DNA from: Actinoplanes derwentensis
GTDB lineage: Bacteria > Actinomycetota > Actinomycetes > Mycobacteriales > Micromonosporaceae
Length of the DNA: 64,000 nucleotides
Direction: 5' to 3'
Assembly: GCF_900104725.1 (NCBI RefSeq)
Contig: NZ_LT629758.1
Span: 9,820,001 to 9,884,000, forward strand
Part shown: positions 38,975-47,557 of the stretch, in pieces
Position numbering within the stretch: the stretch's first letter is position 1
Layout: each line of letters starts with the position of its first letter
Notes under the pieces: model-generated
Database searches by the model: none
Told to the model about the DNA's origin: nothing
What the model saw: only the letters and a program-made list of their open reading frames with translations
Made by a program: the position numbers and the translations under genes

Positions 38975-40203
38975 CCAAGCGCAAGATCGTCCTCGCTTTC
39001 TCCGGTGGACTGGACACCTCGTACGCCCTCGTGGACTTCCGCGAGAAGGGCTGGGACGTGGTGACCGCCAACATCGACACCGGCGGCCTGCACAGCGGGG
39101 AGGCCGAGGTCGTCACCAAGCGGGCCGAGGAGCTGGGCGCCGTCGAGCATCACGTCGTCGACGCCCGGTCGGAGCTGTACCACCGGGTCATCACCTACGC
39201 GATCAAGGCGAACTACCTGCGTAACGGCGCCTACCCGTCGTGTGTCGGCGCCGAGCGGCTGATCCAGGCCGAGAAGGTCGTCCAGGTCGCCCTGGAGGTC
39301 GGCGCGGACGCGGTGGCGCACGGCTCGACCGGTGCCGGGGCGGACCACGTCCGTTACGACGCGGTGATCCGGGCCCTGGCCCCGCACCTGGAGATCGTCA
39401 CCCCGATCCGGGACGAGCGGCTCACCCGGGAGGGGGAGACCGACTTCCTGCGTTCCCGCGGTTACGAGGTCAGCGAGAAGGTCAAGCTCTACTCGATCAA
39501 CGAGGGCCTGATCGGTACGTCCATCGGTGGCGAGGAGACCTACGGCTCCTGGGACTACCTGCCGGAGTCGGCCTGGACCTACACCAAGTCGATCGACGAG
39601 GCGCCGGACAAGGGTGTCGAACTGCTGCTCACCTTCGAGAAGGGTGAGGTGGTGTCGGCGGTGACCGCGGACGGCGACGCGCTGCCCAGCGAGCACAACT
39701 ACTCGATCCTGTCGGCGCTGAACACGCTCGGTGGCGAGCACGGTATCGGCCGGGGCATCCACATGGGTTCCACCATGGTCGGCAACCTGGCCCGGGTCGG
39801 GTTCGAGGCGCCCGGCATGCTGATCCTGCTGGCCGCGCACCGCGAGCTGGAGAAACTGGTCCTGTCGAACCGGCAGCAGGCCACCAAGGCGACGCTCGGC
39901 AACACGTACGGCGACCTGCTGCACGAGGCCGTCTACTTCGACCCGATCATGGACGACTTCCGGGCCTTCCTGGACTCCAGCCAGCGCCGGGTCACCGGCA
40001 CCGTGCGGGTCCTGCTGCACAAGGGCAACATCGTGCTCCTGGGCAGCAAGAGCCCGTACTCGTTGCTGGACGCCGCGACCCGTTCGGGTGTCGTCTACGG
40101 CCACGGTTCGTCGCTGTGGACCGGCGAGCAGGCCCGCGCGTTCGCCCACATGTACTCGGTCCCCGGCGCCATCGCCCGCGCCGCCGCCAACCCCGCCGAG
40201 TAG
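38971..40203 (+). CDS. argG: Argininosuccinate synthase, unusual lineage
   Basis: ATP-dependent ligation of citrulline and aspartate; 410 residues. The PP-loop AFSGGLDTS (residues 9-17), then NIDTGG, YPSCVGAERLIQ, HGSTGAGADHVRYD and GETDFLRSRGYEVSEKVKLY identify the family. The wording FSGGLDTSYAL with D-T-G-G differs from the YSGGLDTSVAI form I associate with most actinobacteria. It looks closer to the Xanthomonas/Bacteroidetes-type ArgG. Coupled by ATGA to the unknown gene upstream; acquisition or displacement is inferred, not shown. Confidence 0.93.
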   Translation: MTKRKIVLAFSGGLDTSYALVDFREKGWDVVTANIDTGGLHSGEAEVVTKRAEELGAVEHHVVDARSELYHRVITYAIKANYLRNGAYPSCVGAERLIQAEKVVQVALEVGADAVAHGSTGAGADHVRYDAVIRALAPHLEIVTPIRDERLTREGETDFLRSRGYEVSEKVKLYSINEGLIGTSIGGEETYGSWDYLPESAWTYTKSIDEAPDKGVELLLTFEKGEVVSAVTADGDALPSEHNYSILSALNTLGGEHGIGRGIHMGSTMVGNLARVGFEAPGMLILLAAHRELEKLVLSNRQQATKATLGNTYGDLLHEAVYFDPIMDDFRAFLDSSQRRVTGTVRVLLHKGNIVLLGSKSPYSLLDAATRSGVVYGHGSSLWTGEQARAFAHMYSVPGAIARAAANPAE

Positions 40204-40210
40204 CCAGGTT

Positions 40211-40318
40211 CAGCGTGGTGACTTGCGGTCCGGATCGAGCCGCGGGTCACCACGCGATGCGGGCGTGGCGGCAGCGTGGTGACCCGCGGTCCGGATCGAG
40301 CCGTAAGTCACCACGCTG
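40211..40318. repeat. Duplicated hairpin element between argG and dapE
   Basis: Two 45-nt copies (40211-40255 and 40272-40316, period 61) each form a hairpin with arms GCGTGGTGAC and GTCACCACGC. They differ in the inner arm so that CAGCGTGGTGACTTGCGG (40211-40228) pairs with 40301-40318, and 40240-40255 pairs perfectly with 40274-40289. Two competing folds are therefore possible. It fills the gap between convergent genes and probably terminates both transcripts. Confidence 0.85.
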
Positions 40319-40322
40319 GGAG

Positions 40323-41381
40323 TCAGGACAGCCAGGAACGCAGGACGGCGTGGGCCTGGCGGATCTCCGGGATCGGGACGAACTCGTTGTCGGTGTGGGC
40401 CAGCAGTGGGTCGCCGGGGCCGAAGTTGACCGCGGGGACGCCCAGCACGGCGAAGCGGGACACGTCGGTCCAGCCCAGCTTGGCCTGCGGCTCGCGGCCG
40501 ACCAGCTCGACGAACTCCTTGGCGGCCGGGCGGTCCAGGCCGGGGCGGGCGCCGGGGGCGGCGTCGACGACCTCCAGCTCGAAACCGGCGAACACCTCCC
40601 GCAGGTGGGCCTCGGCGTCGGCCACGGAGCGGTCGGGGGCGAAGCGGTGGTTGACGTAGACCGTGCACAGGTCGGGGATCACGTTGCCGGCGATGCCGCC
40701 TTCGATCTTCACCGCGTTGAGGCCCTCGTGATACTGCAGGCCGTCGACGATCGGCTGGCGCGGCACGTAGGCGCGGAGCACGTCGAGGACCGCCCCGGCG
40801 CTGTGGATGGCGTTGCTGCCGCGCCACGAGCGGGCCGAGTGCGCCGCCACCCCGGGCACGGTGATCGTCACCCGCATGGTGCCCTGGCAGCCGCCCTCGA
40901 CGGTGCCGTCGGACGGCTCGCCGAGGATCGCGAAGTCGCCGGCCAGCCACTCAGGGTGGTTGCGGACCAGTCGCCCGAGCCCGTTGAGCTTGGCCGCGAC
41001 CTCCTCGTGGTCGTAGAACACGTAGGTCAGGTCGTAACGCGGCTCGGTCAGCGTCGCGGCGAGGTGCAGCGCCACGGCCACGCCGGCTTTCATGTCGCAG
41101 GTGCCGCGCCCGCGCATCAGGTCACCGTCGACGACGACCGGCAGGTTGTCCTTGATCGGCACGGTGTCGAGGTGGCCGGCGATCACCACCCGGGTGTCGC
41201 GCCCCAGCGAGGTGCGTGCCACGACGGCGTCACCGTCCCGGAGGACCTCCAGATGCCCGAACGAGCGCAGGGCGGTCTCGACGGCGTCGGCCAGGGCCTT
41301 CTCCTCGCCGCTGACGGACGGAATGTCACAGATGGCCCGAGTGAGTTCGACGACATCACCGGTCAGATCGAGCGTGGTCAT
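40323..41381 (-). CDS. dapE: Succinyl-diaminopimelate desuccinylase
   Basis: M20-family di-zinc hydrolase making L,L-diaminopimelate for lysine and peptidoglycan; 352 residues. Metal-binding motifs: VVIAGHLDTVP (His, Asp) and GRGTCDMKAG (bridging Asp), then YDHEEVAA (catalytic Glu and ligand) and the C-terminal HTDNEFVPI. GWTDVSRFAVLGVPAVNFGP is typical of actinobacterial DapE. It lies on the opposite strand between argG and argH, and its promoter region is shared with argH. Confidence 0.93.
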   Translation of the reverse strand: MTTLDLTGDVVELTRAICDIPSVSGEEKALADAVETALRSFGHLEVLRDGDAVVARTSLGRDTRVVIAGHLDTVPIKDNLPVVVDGDLMRGRGTCDMKAGVAVALHLAATLTEPRYDLTYVFYDHEEVAAKLNGLGRLVRNHPEWLAGDFAILGEPSDGTVEGGCQGTMRVTITVPGVAAHSARSWRGSNAIHSAGAVLDVLRAYVPRQPIVDGLQYHEGLNAVKIEGGIAGNVIPDLCTVYVNHRFAPDRSVADAEAHLREVFAGFELEVVDAAPGARPGLDRPAAKEFVELVGREPQAKLGWTDVSRFAVLGVPAVNFGPGDPLLAHTDNEFVPIPEIRQAHAVLRSWLS

Positions 41382-41402
41382 GTTGCAAACTTATCAGACA
41401 TC

Positions 41403-41468
41403 AGGCATTTTTATGCACGGCGATGTGGTCCCACCCCGTGCCGTGGCCGACCGTCGCACCGATAGGGT
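41403..41468 (+). promoter_or_regulatory. argH control region with putative ArgR box
   Basis: GCAT-TTTT-ATGC (41405-41416) repeats the GCAT-N4-ATGC architecture seen before argC. TAGGGT at 41463-41468 is a plausible -10 for argH. The box lies about 50 nt upstream of it, and 24 nt upstream of the divergent dapE start, so it could affect both. Confidence 0.55.
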
Positions 41469-41506
41469 CAGGAAGGTAACGAAACGTGAACGACCGAGGA
41501 GAACCC

Positions 41507-42937
41507 GTGGCGGAGAGCGACGAGCCGACCAGGCTGTGGGGTGGCCGCTTCGCCGGTGGCCCGGCCGAGGCGCTGGCCCGGCTGAGCGTCAGCGTCCAGT
41601 TCGACTGGCGGCTCGCGCCGTATGACCTGCTGGCCTCCCGCGCGCACGCCCGGGTCCTGGCCAACGCGGGCCTGCTCGACGCCGACGAGCTGGGCAAGAT
41701 CCTGGCCGCGCTGGACGATCTGGCGTCGGCCTGTGCCGCGGGCGAGTTCCGTCCCACGATCGAGGACGAGGACGTGCACACCGCCCTGGAGCGCGGCCTG
41801 CTGGAGCGCCTCGGAGCGCTCGGCGGCAAGCTGCGCGCCGGCCGGTCCCGCAACGACCAGGTCGCCACCGACCTGCGGCTCTACCTGCGTGACCACGCCC
41901 GTGGGGTGGCGGTGGCCCTGATCGAGCTGGCCGATGCACTGACCGAGCAGGCGTCCCGCAACGTCGACACCCCGGCGCCGGGCCTGACCCACGTGCAGCA
42001 CGCGCAGCCGGTGAGTTTCGGCCACTGGCTGCTGGCGCACGTCCAGCCGCTGCTGCGTGACCTGGAGCGGCTGCGCGACTGGGATGTCCGCACCGCGATC
42101 AGCCCGCTGGGGTCGGGCGCGCTGGCCGGTTCGTCGCTGCCGCTGGACCCGGCCGCGGTGGCCAAGGAGCTGGGTTTCACCGCTCCCGCGCAGAACTCGA
42201 TGGACGCCGTCGCCGACCGCGACTTCGTGGCCGAGTTCCTCTTCATCACCGCGCTGATCGGTGTGCACCTGTCCCGCCTCGGCGAGGAGGTGGTGCTCTG
42301 GACGTCGACCGAGTTCGGCTGGGTGGAGCTGGACGACGCCTTCGCCACCGGTTCGTCGATCATGCCGCAGAAGAAGAACGCGGACATCGCCGAGCTGGCC
42401 CGGGGTAAGAGTGGCCGGCTGATCGGTGGCCTGGTGGCGGTGCTGACCATGCTCAAGGGCCTGCCGTTGACGTACGACCGGGACATGCAGGAGGACAAGG
42501 AGCCCGCTTTCGACGCGGTGGACACCTTGCAGCTGCTGCTGCCGGCGCTGGCCGGGATGATCTCGACGATGACCGTCCGGGTGGACCGGCTGACCGCCGC
42601 GGCGCCGGTGGGCTTCTCGCTGGCCACCGAGGTCGCCGACTGGCTGGTGCGCCGCAACGTGCCGTTCCGGGACGCGCACGAGATCACCGGCCGGCTGGTG
42701 GCGCTCTGTTCAGCTCGCGAGTGTGAGCTGGAGGACGTGACCGACGACGACCTGAAGACGGTCAGCGAGCACCTGGACCCGTCGGTGCGTGAGGTGCTGT
42801 CGGTGTCGTCGGCGCTCGCGGCCCGCACGACGCCGGGTTCGACCGGTCCCGGCCCGGTGGCCGACCAGCTCGCCACGGTGCAGCACAAGCTGGACAACTG
42901 GCGTCAGTGGGCGGTCGAGCAGGTGGTTCCGCGCTAA
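41507..42937 (+). CDS. argH: Argininosuccinate lyase
   Basis: Cleaves argininosuccinate to arginine and fumarate; 476 residues. Family motifs: LWGGRFAGGPAEALARLSVS, LRAGRSRNDQVATDLRLYLR, HVQHAQPVSFGHWL, and the signature GSSIMPQKKNADIAEL with the catalytic Ser loop. GTG 41507 was chosen (GAGGAG 5 nt upstream). An in-frame GTG at 41486 also has a GGAAGG upstream, but would sit only 17 nt after the putative -10. Confidence 0.96.
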   Translation: MAESDEPTRLWGGRFAGGPAEALARLSVSVQFDWRLAPYDLLASRAHARVLANAGLLDADELGKILAALDDLASACAAGEFRPTIEDEDVHTALERGLLERLGALGGKLRAGRSRNDQVATDLRLYLRDHARGVAVALIELADALTEQASRNVDTPAPGLTHVQHAQPVSFGHWLLAHVQPLLRDLERLRDWDVRTAISPLGSGALAGSSLPLDPAAVAKELGFTAPAQNSMDAVADRDFVAEFLFITALIGVHLSRLGEEVVLWTSTEFGWVELDDAFATGSSIMPQKKNADIAELARGKSGRLIGGLVAVLTMLKGLPLTYDRDMQEDKEPAFDAVDTLQLLLPALAGMISTMTVRVDRLTAAAPVGFSLATEVADWLVRRNVPFRDAHEITGRLVALCSARECELEDVTDDDLKTVSEHLDPSVREVLSVSSALAARTTPGSTGPGPVADQLATVQHKLDNWRQWAVEQVVPR

Positions 42938-42952
42938 GCGGGCAGAACGCGG

Positions 42953-42988
42953 AAGCGGTGACGGGCACGACGCCCGTCACCGCTTTTT
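42953..42988 (+). terminator. Terminator after argH
   Basis: A perfect stem AAGCGGTGACGGGC with GCCCGTCACCGCTT (42953-42966 and 42972-42985, loop ACGAC) runs into TTTTT: a classic intrinsic terminator. Confidence 0.9.
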
Positions 42989-43009
42989 CATGCGCGGATC
43001 CGGCATCGA

Positions 43010-43164
43010 CTTGCAGTCCGTTTTGCAAGATTTTTCAGAGTGAGAACGATCGAAAGCCGATCGGCAGCGCAACGCTGGCGCTTTTATGCGCTTTTGTCCC
43101 ACCGGCTTGTTTCCGATGAGTGCGCAAGGGGTTTCTGGCGATGAAACTTCTTGCTAGCGTCCGG
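43010..43164 (+). promoter_or_regulatory. Maltodextrin transporter promoter and operators
   Basis: CTTGCA-N8-TGCAAG (43010-43029) and a long dyad GCAAG-GG-GTTTC / GAAAC-TT-CTTGC (43124-43135 and 43143-43154) precede the transporter genes. The last CTTGC abuts TAGCGT (43155-43160), a -10 of the class used in this window. The 15-mer CTTGCTAGCGTCCGG (43150-43164) recurs exactly before the amylase-pullulanase gene. CTTGCA-type repeats are reported for MalR-controlled genes in streptomycetes. Confidence 0.6.
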
Positions 43165-43196
43165 TCGACATCGAGCCGGTCGTCAAGGAGCGCAAC

Positions 43197-44477
43197 ATGC
43201 GTCGCATCACCACGGGACTCGCCGCCGCCGGTCTGGTCCTCACGCTCGCCGCCTGCGGTGGCACTAAAACCGCCAAGACCACCGAGGAACCGGCCCCGCC
43301 CACTGAACTCACCTGGTGGGACACCTCGGACGCCAAGAACGAGGGCCCGGTCTTCCAGGAGCTGATCAAGAAGTTCTCCGCCGAGTTCCCGAACGTGCGG
43401 ATCAACTACCAGTCGGTGCCGTTCGCCGACGCGCAGAACAAGTTCAAGACCGCCGCCGCGGCCAAGACCGGCGCCCCGGACATCCTGCGCGCCGAGGTCG
43501 CCTGGGTGCCGGAGTTCGCGTCGCTCGGTTACCTCTACTCGCTGGACGGCTCCGACCTGACCGCCGACGCGGCCGACTACAACCCGGCCGCGCTCGCCTC
43601 CACCAAACTGGACGGCAAGACGTACGGCGTCCCGCAGGTCACCGACAGCCTCGCCCTGCTCTACAACAAGGATCTGGTCGAGAAGGCCGGTGTTGAGATC
43701 CCGAAGACCTGGGCCGAACTGAAGACCGCCGCGCGGACGGTCAAGCAGAAGACCGGCGCCGACGGCCTCTACCTGAACCCGGCCGGCTACTTCACCCTGC
43801 CGTTCCTCTACGGCGAGGGCGGCGACCTGGTCGACACGGCGGCGAAGAGCATCGTGGTGAACTCGGCGCCGAACGTCGCCGGCCTGAAGATCGCCAAGGA
43901 CCTGATCGACAGTGGCGCCGCGGTGAAGCCGTCCGCCACCGACGGTTACAACACGATGATGACCCTCTTCAAGGAGAAGAAGATCGCCTTCATCATCAAC
44001 GGCCCGTGGGAGGTCGGAAACGTCAAGTCCGCCCCGGACTTCGGTGGGGTCGAGAACCTCGGCGTCGCGCCGGTCCCGGCCGGGTCGGTCCGGGCCGGTA
44101 CCCCGATCGGCGGCCACGACTACGTGGTCTGGTCCGGTGTCCCGCAGGAGAAGGCCGCGGCCGCCGTCGCGTTCATCAAGTTCATGAACTCCGCCGAGTC
44201 GCAGGCGTTCCTGGCCGGCAAGCTGGGCCTGCTGCCGACCCGCAAGTCGGCGTACGAGATCGACACGGTGGAGAACGACGCGGTGATCTCCGCGTTCAAG
44301 CCGGTTTCGGAGACCGCGGTGAGCCGCCCGTGGATTCCGGAGGGTGGCCAGTTCTTCGGCGCGCTCGACCAACTCGCCACCGAAGTCCTGGTGCAGGACG
44401 CGGACCCGAAGACCGCGCTCGACGCAGTGGCGGCGAAGTACAAGGCCGAGGTCGTCCCGGCGTACGCCACCAACTGA
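43197..44477 (+). CDS. ABC transporter sugar-binding lipoprotein (MalE-like)
   Basis: Extracellular solute-binding protein, family 1; 426 residues. Lipoprotein signal with lipobox LAAC, so Cys20 is the lipidated residue (RRITTGLAAAGLVLTLAACG). Mature-domain marks are FPNVRINYQSVPFADAQNKF, GKTYGVPQVTDSLALLYNKD, AFIINGPWEVGN and IGGHDYVVWSGV. Maltose/maltodextrin specificity is inferred from the adjacent amylase-pullulanase and LacI regulator. AAGGAG precedes the ATG; malF-type permease follows on TGATG. Confidence 0.9.
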   Translation: MRRITTGLAAAGLVLTLAACGGTKTAKTTEEPAPPTELTWWDTSDAKNEGPVFQELIKKFSAEFPNVRINYQSVPFADAQNKFKTAAAAKTGAPDILRAEVAWVPEFASLGYLYSLDGSDLTADAADYNPAALASTKLDGKTYGVPQVTDSLALLYNKDLVEKAGVEIPKTWAELKTAARTVKQKTGADGLYLNPAGYFTLPFLYGEGGDLVDTAAKSIVVNSAPNVAGLKIAKDLIDSGAAVKPSATDGYNTMMTLFKEKKIAFIINGPWEVGNVKSAPDFGGVENLGVAPVPAGSVRAGTPIGGHDYVVWSGVPQEKAAAAVAFIKFMNSAESQAFLAGKLGLLPTRKSAYEIDTVENDAVISAFKPVSETAVSRPWIPEGGQFFGALDQLATEVLVQDADPKTALDAVAAKYKAEVVPAYATN

Positions 44478-45442
44478 TGGCCACGATGACCGCACTCCGG
44501 CGGAGCTGGGACAAGCACTGGACGGCCTGGGCGATGGTCGTACCGGTCGTGCTGGTCCTGGCGGTCCTGATCCTTTATCCCCTGGCCAACGGCATCTGGC
44601 TGAGCTTCACCGACCAGACCGAGGCCAACCAGCTCGCCGAGATCTGCACCAGGTCGATCACCGGTGGCGAGGTGTGCCGGGACAACCCGGACGTCTGGTC
44701 GTTCGTCGGTCTCGGCAACTATGCCGACGTGCTCACCGGCCGGATCGGCGAGTTCTGGCAGTGGACCGGCACCACCCTGATCTGGACGGCCGCCGGGGTC
44801 ACCTTCCACTACGGTCTCGGGCTGGGCCTGGCCGTCCTGATCCACCGGGAGATGCGATTCCGCGGCCTCTACCGGGTGCTGCTGGTCCTGCCGTGGGCGG
44901 TGCCCGCGTTCATCAGCGCATTCGCCTGGAAGTTCCTCTTCAACGAGCGGCTCGGCCTGGTCAACTCGGTGCTCAACGCGTTCGGGGTGGACTCGGTGGC
45001 CTGGTTCGCCGATCGCTGGACGTCGCTGTTCGTCGCGGTGCTCACCAACATCTGGCTGGGTGTGCCGTTCATGATGGTGGCTCTGCTCGGCGGGTTGCAG
45101 AGCATCCCGGGGGACCTGTACGAGTCGGCCGCGATCGACGGCGCGTCGCCGTGGCAGCGGTTCCGGGCCATCACCCTGCCGGGGCTGCGACCGGTCAGCA
45201 CGACGGTGATCCTGCTCGGCACGATCTGGACGTTCAACATGTTCCCGATCATCTTCCTGGTCACCGAGGGACAGCCGGCCGGGCAGACCGAGATCCTGGT
45301 GACCGGCGCGTTCCGGGCCGCGTTCGAGGGCATCCGGAACTACTCGCTGGCCTCCACGTACGGCGTACTTATCCTCTCGATTCTGTTGATCTTCTCGGTG
45401 TTCTACCGGCGGGTGCTGCGCGAGCAGGGCGAGGTGTGGTGA
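44477..45442 (+). CDS. ABC transporter permease (MalF-like)
   Basis: Inner-membrane permease of 321 residues with about six helices. The first is AMVVPVVLVLAVLILYPLAN. The EAA loop that contacts the ATPase reads YESAAIDGASPWQRFRAITL with G at the expected place. The extracytoplasmic insertion between helix 1 and 2 (EICTRSITGGEVCRDN) has two cysteines. ATG 44477 overlaps the upstream stop by one base. Confidence 0.92.
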   Translation: MATMTALRRSWDKHWTAWAMVVPVVLVLAVLILYPLANGIWLSFTDQTEANQLAEICTRSITGGEVCRDNPDVWSFVGLGNYADVLTGRIGEFWQWTGTTLIWTAAGVTFHYGLGLGLAVLIHREMRFRGLYRVLLVLPWAVPAFISAFAWKFLFNERLGLVNSVLNAFGVDSVAWFADRWTSLFVAVLTNIWLGVPFMMVALLGGLQSIPGDLYESAAIDGASPWQRFRAITLPGLRPVSTTVILLGTIWTFNMFPIIFLVTEGQPAGQTEILVTGAFRAAFEGIRNYSLASTYGVLILSILLIFSVFYRRVLREQGEVW

Positions 45443-46269
45443 TGGCCCGGAGCAGGCGCAGTTCGGTCGCGCTGCACGGGACTCTGATCCTGGCCTCGTT
45501 GATCGCGGCCGGCCCGATCCTGTGGGTGGTGCTCAGTTCGTTCAAGCCCGGATACGCCGTGCAGAGCACCGAGATCACCCTGATCAAGGACCCGACACTG
45601 GCGAACTACCGGTACGTGCTGTTCGAGACGAGCTTCCCGATCTGGTTCCGGAACTCGGTGATCGTGGCGAGCCTGACCATGCTGATCGGCATCTTCCTGT
45701 CGGCCACCACCGGTTACGCGCTGTCCCGGTTCAACTTTCCGGGCCGCCGCTCGCTGATGACGGTCTTCCTGGTCACCCAGATGTTCCCGGTGTCGATCCT
45801 GATCGTGCCGATCTACTCGATCATGTCCGGCCTCGGGTTGATCAACACGCTTCCGGCGCTGATCATCGCGTACCTGACGATCGCTGTGCCGTTCTGCGCC
45901 TGGATGCTGAAAGGATATTTCGACTCGATCCCGACCTCGCTCGACGAGGCGGCGGCACTGGACGGGTGTGACCCGTTCCGGACCTTCTGGCGGGTGATCC
46001 TGCCGCTGGCCCGGCCGGCGATCGCGGTCACCGGCTTCTACTCGTTCCTCACCGCCTGGGGCGAGGTGGCTTACGCGTCGGCCTTCACCCAGACCGACGA
46101 CACATTCACCCTGGCGTACGGGTTACAACAGTTCGTCCCGCAGTTCAACGCGCAGTGGGAATACCTGACCGCGGCGGCCGTGCTCGTCACGATTCCAGCC
46201 GGAATCGTATTCCTCTTCGCACAACGGCATCTCGTGTCGGGCCTTACCGCCGGTGGCACGAAGGGCTGA
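45442..46269 (+). CDS. ABC transporter permease (MalG-like)
   Basis: Second permease, 275 residues, six predicted helices. The EAA motif reads LDEAAALDGCDPFRTFWRVI. ATG 45442 overlaps the MalF stop (TGATG). No ATP-binding subunit is encoded nearby, so a shared multi-sugar ATPase such as the MsiK type encoded elsewhere is presumably used, as in other actinomycetes. Confidence 0.92.
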   Translation: MARSRRSSVALHGTLILASLIAAGPILWVVLSSFKPGYAVQSTEITLIKDPTLANYRYVLFETSFPIWFRNSVIVASLTMLIGIFLSATTGYALSRFNFPGRRSLMTVFLVTQMFPVSILIVPIYSIMSGLGLINTLPALIIAYLTIAVPFCAWMLKGYFDSIPTSLDEAAALDGCDPFRTFWRVILPLARPAIAVTGFYSFLTAWGEVAYASAFTQTDDTFTLAYGLQQFVPQFNAQWEYLTAAAVLVTIPAGIVFLFAQRHLVSGLTAGGTKG

Positions 46270-46283
46270 TCTGCGGAAAGGAG

Positions 46284-46317
46284 ACGCCGGTATTCGGGAT
46301 TTCCGAATACCGGCGTT
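46284..46317. terminator. Bidirectional terminator between malG and lacI-type genes
   Basis: A perfect 14-bp stem ACGCCGGTATTCGG (46284-46297) with CCGAATACCGGCGT (46303-46316), 5-nt loop, lies between converging genes. Confidence 0.85.
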
Positions 46318-46322
46318 ATCGG

Positions 46323-47360
46323 TCAGGCGACCGGAAGTGCGGCCCGGGACGGCGCGATTGCCGTCGAGTTGCGCACCACCAGTTCGGGATGGAAAAGGTA
46401 CTCCGATTTCGGAGCACCGTGCCCGTTGATCTCGTCGATCAGGGAACGGACCGCGGCCACCGCCATCGAGGCGACCGGCTGGCGCAGTGTGGTCAGCGGC
46501 GGGTCGGTGAACGGGATCAGCGTCGAGTCGTCGAACCCGATCACCGACACGTCCTCGGGAACCCGCAGCCCCCGGCGCCGGGCGGCCCGGATCGCACCGA
46601 GCGCCATCATGTCCGACGCACAGATGATGCCTGTCGCACCCCTGCTGAGCAGGCGTTCCGCGGCGACCTCGCCACCTTCGACACCGAACAGGGTCAGCGA
46701 GACCAACTCGTCGACCTCGGCGTCCGGGATGTTCAGCTCCCGCTTGAGCGCCGTGCGGTAACCCTCCAGCTTGCGCTGGGTGGTGATGAACCGGTTGGGC
46801 CCGGAGATCATGCCGATCCGGCGGTGCCCGAGCGCGACCAGGTGAGTGACCCCCAGCTCGCCGGCGACCCGGTCGTCACAGGACACGAACGGCGCCTCCA
46901 GCTCCTTGGCGAAGCTGTTGACCAGCACGATCGGGAGCGGACGGTCGAGCAGCCGCTGGTAGCGCGACCGGTCCGAAGTGGTGTCGGCGGCCAGGGACGA
47001 GATGAAGACGATCCCGGAGACCTGCCGGTCCAGCAGCATCTCGACGTATTCGTCCTCGGTGACGCCGCCCGGCGACTGGGTGCAGAGCACCGGGGTGTAA
47101 CCGTGCTGGGCCAGTGACGACTCGACCGCCTGCGCGAAGGCCGGGAAGATCGGGTTCTCCAGCTCGGGGACCACCAGGCCGACGAGTCCGGCGCTTCGTT
47201 TGCGCAGGCGCTCGGGCCGTTCGTAACCGAGAACGTCGAGGGCGGTCAGGACCGCCTGTCTGGTTTCAGCGGAGACACCGGGGCGGTCATTGATGACACG
47301 CGACACCGTCGCCTCACTGACCTGAGCCTGTTTGGCGATATCGGCCATTCGCGCACGCAT
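46323..47360 (-). CDS. LacI-family regulator of the maltodextrin locus
   Basis: 345 residues. The N-terminal helix-turn-helix MADIAKQAQVSEATVSRVIN (residues 5-24) is typical, followed by the hinge helix region (RPERLRKRSAGLVGLVVPEL). The periplasmic-binding-like sensor domain contains GIVFISSLAA, LGHRRIGMISGP and VSVIGFDDSTLIPF. It lies between the transporter genes and the amylase-pullulanase, and CTTGC/GCAAG repeats precede both, so it probably represses them (MalR-type). On its strand TAGAGT (47372-47367) is 6 nt before the ATG, suggesting a leaderless transcript. Confidence 0.94.
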   Translation of the reverse strand: MRARMADIAKQAQVSEATVSRVINDRPGVSAETRQAVLTALDVLGYERPERLRKRSAGLVGLVVPELENPIFPAFAQAVESSLAQHGYTPVLCTQSPGGVTEDEYVEMLLDRQVSGIVFISSLAADTTSDRSRYQRLLDRPLPIVLVNSFAKELEAPFVSCDDRVAGELGVTHLVALGHRRIGMISGPNRFITTQRKLEGYRTALKRELNIPDAEVDELVSLTLFGVEGGEVAAERLLSRGATGIICASDMMALGAIRAARRRGLRVPEDVSVIGFDDSTLIPFTDPPLTTLRQPVASMAVAAVRSLIDEINGHGAPKSEYLFHPELVVRNSTAIAPSRAALPVA

Positions 47361-47420
47361 GCTCCCACTCTAGTCACCTGCCGGGTGTCGGGCATGGTCC
47401 TGAAAGCTCTTCCATTGCCT

Positions 47421-47442
47421 GCAAGACCTTGCTAGCGTCCGG
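47421..47442 (+). promoter_or_regulatory. Amylase-pullulanase promoter and operator
   Basis: GCAAG-AC-CTTGC (47421-47432) is a perfect dyad abutting TAGCGT (47433-47438). The block CTTGCTAGCGTCCGG (47428-47442) is identical to that of the transporter promoter. Transcription would start near 47446, giving a leader of about 110 nt. Confidence 0.6.
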
Positions 47443-47557
47443 CGACAAGAGTGATACACGTTGATTCTTCGATGCAGTGGTCCCGGTGTCGTCCACGCCG
47501 GGGCAGCGCAAAATCAATGACAATCGATCCGATACCACCGAATCGGAAGGGTGCGCC

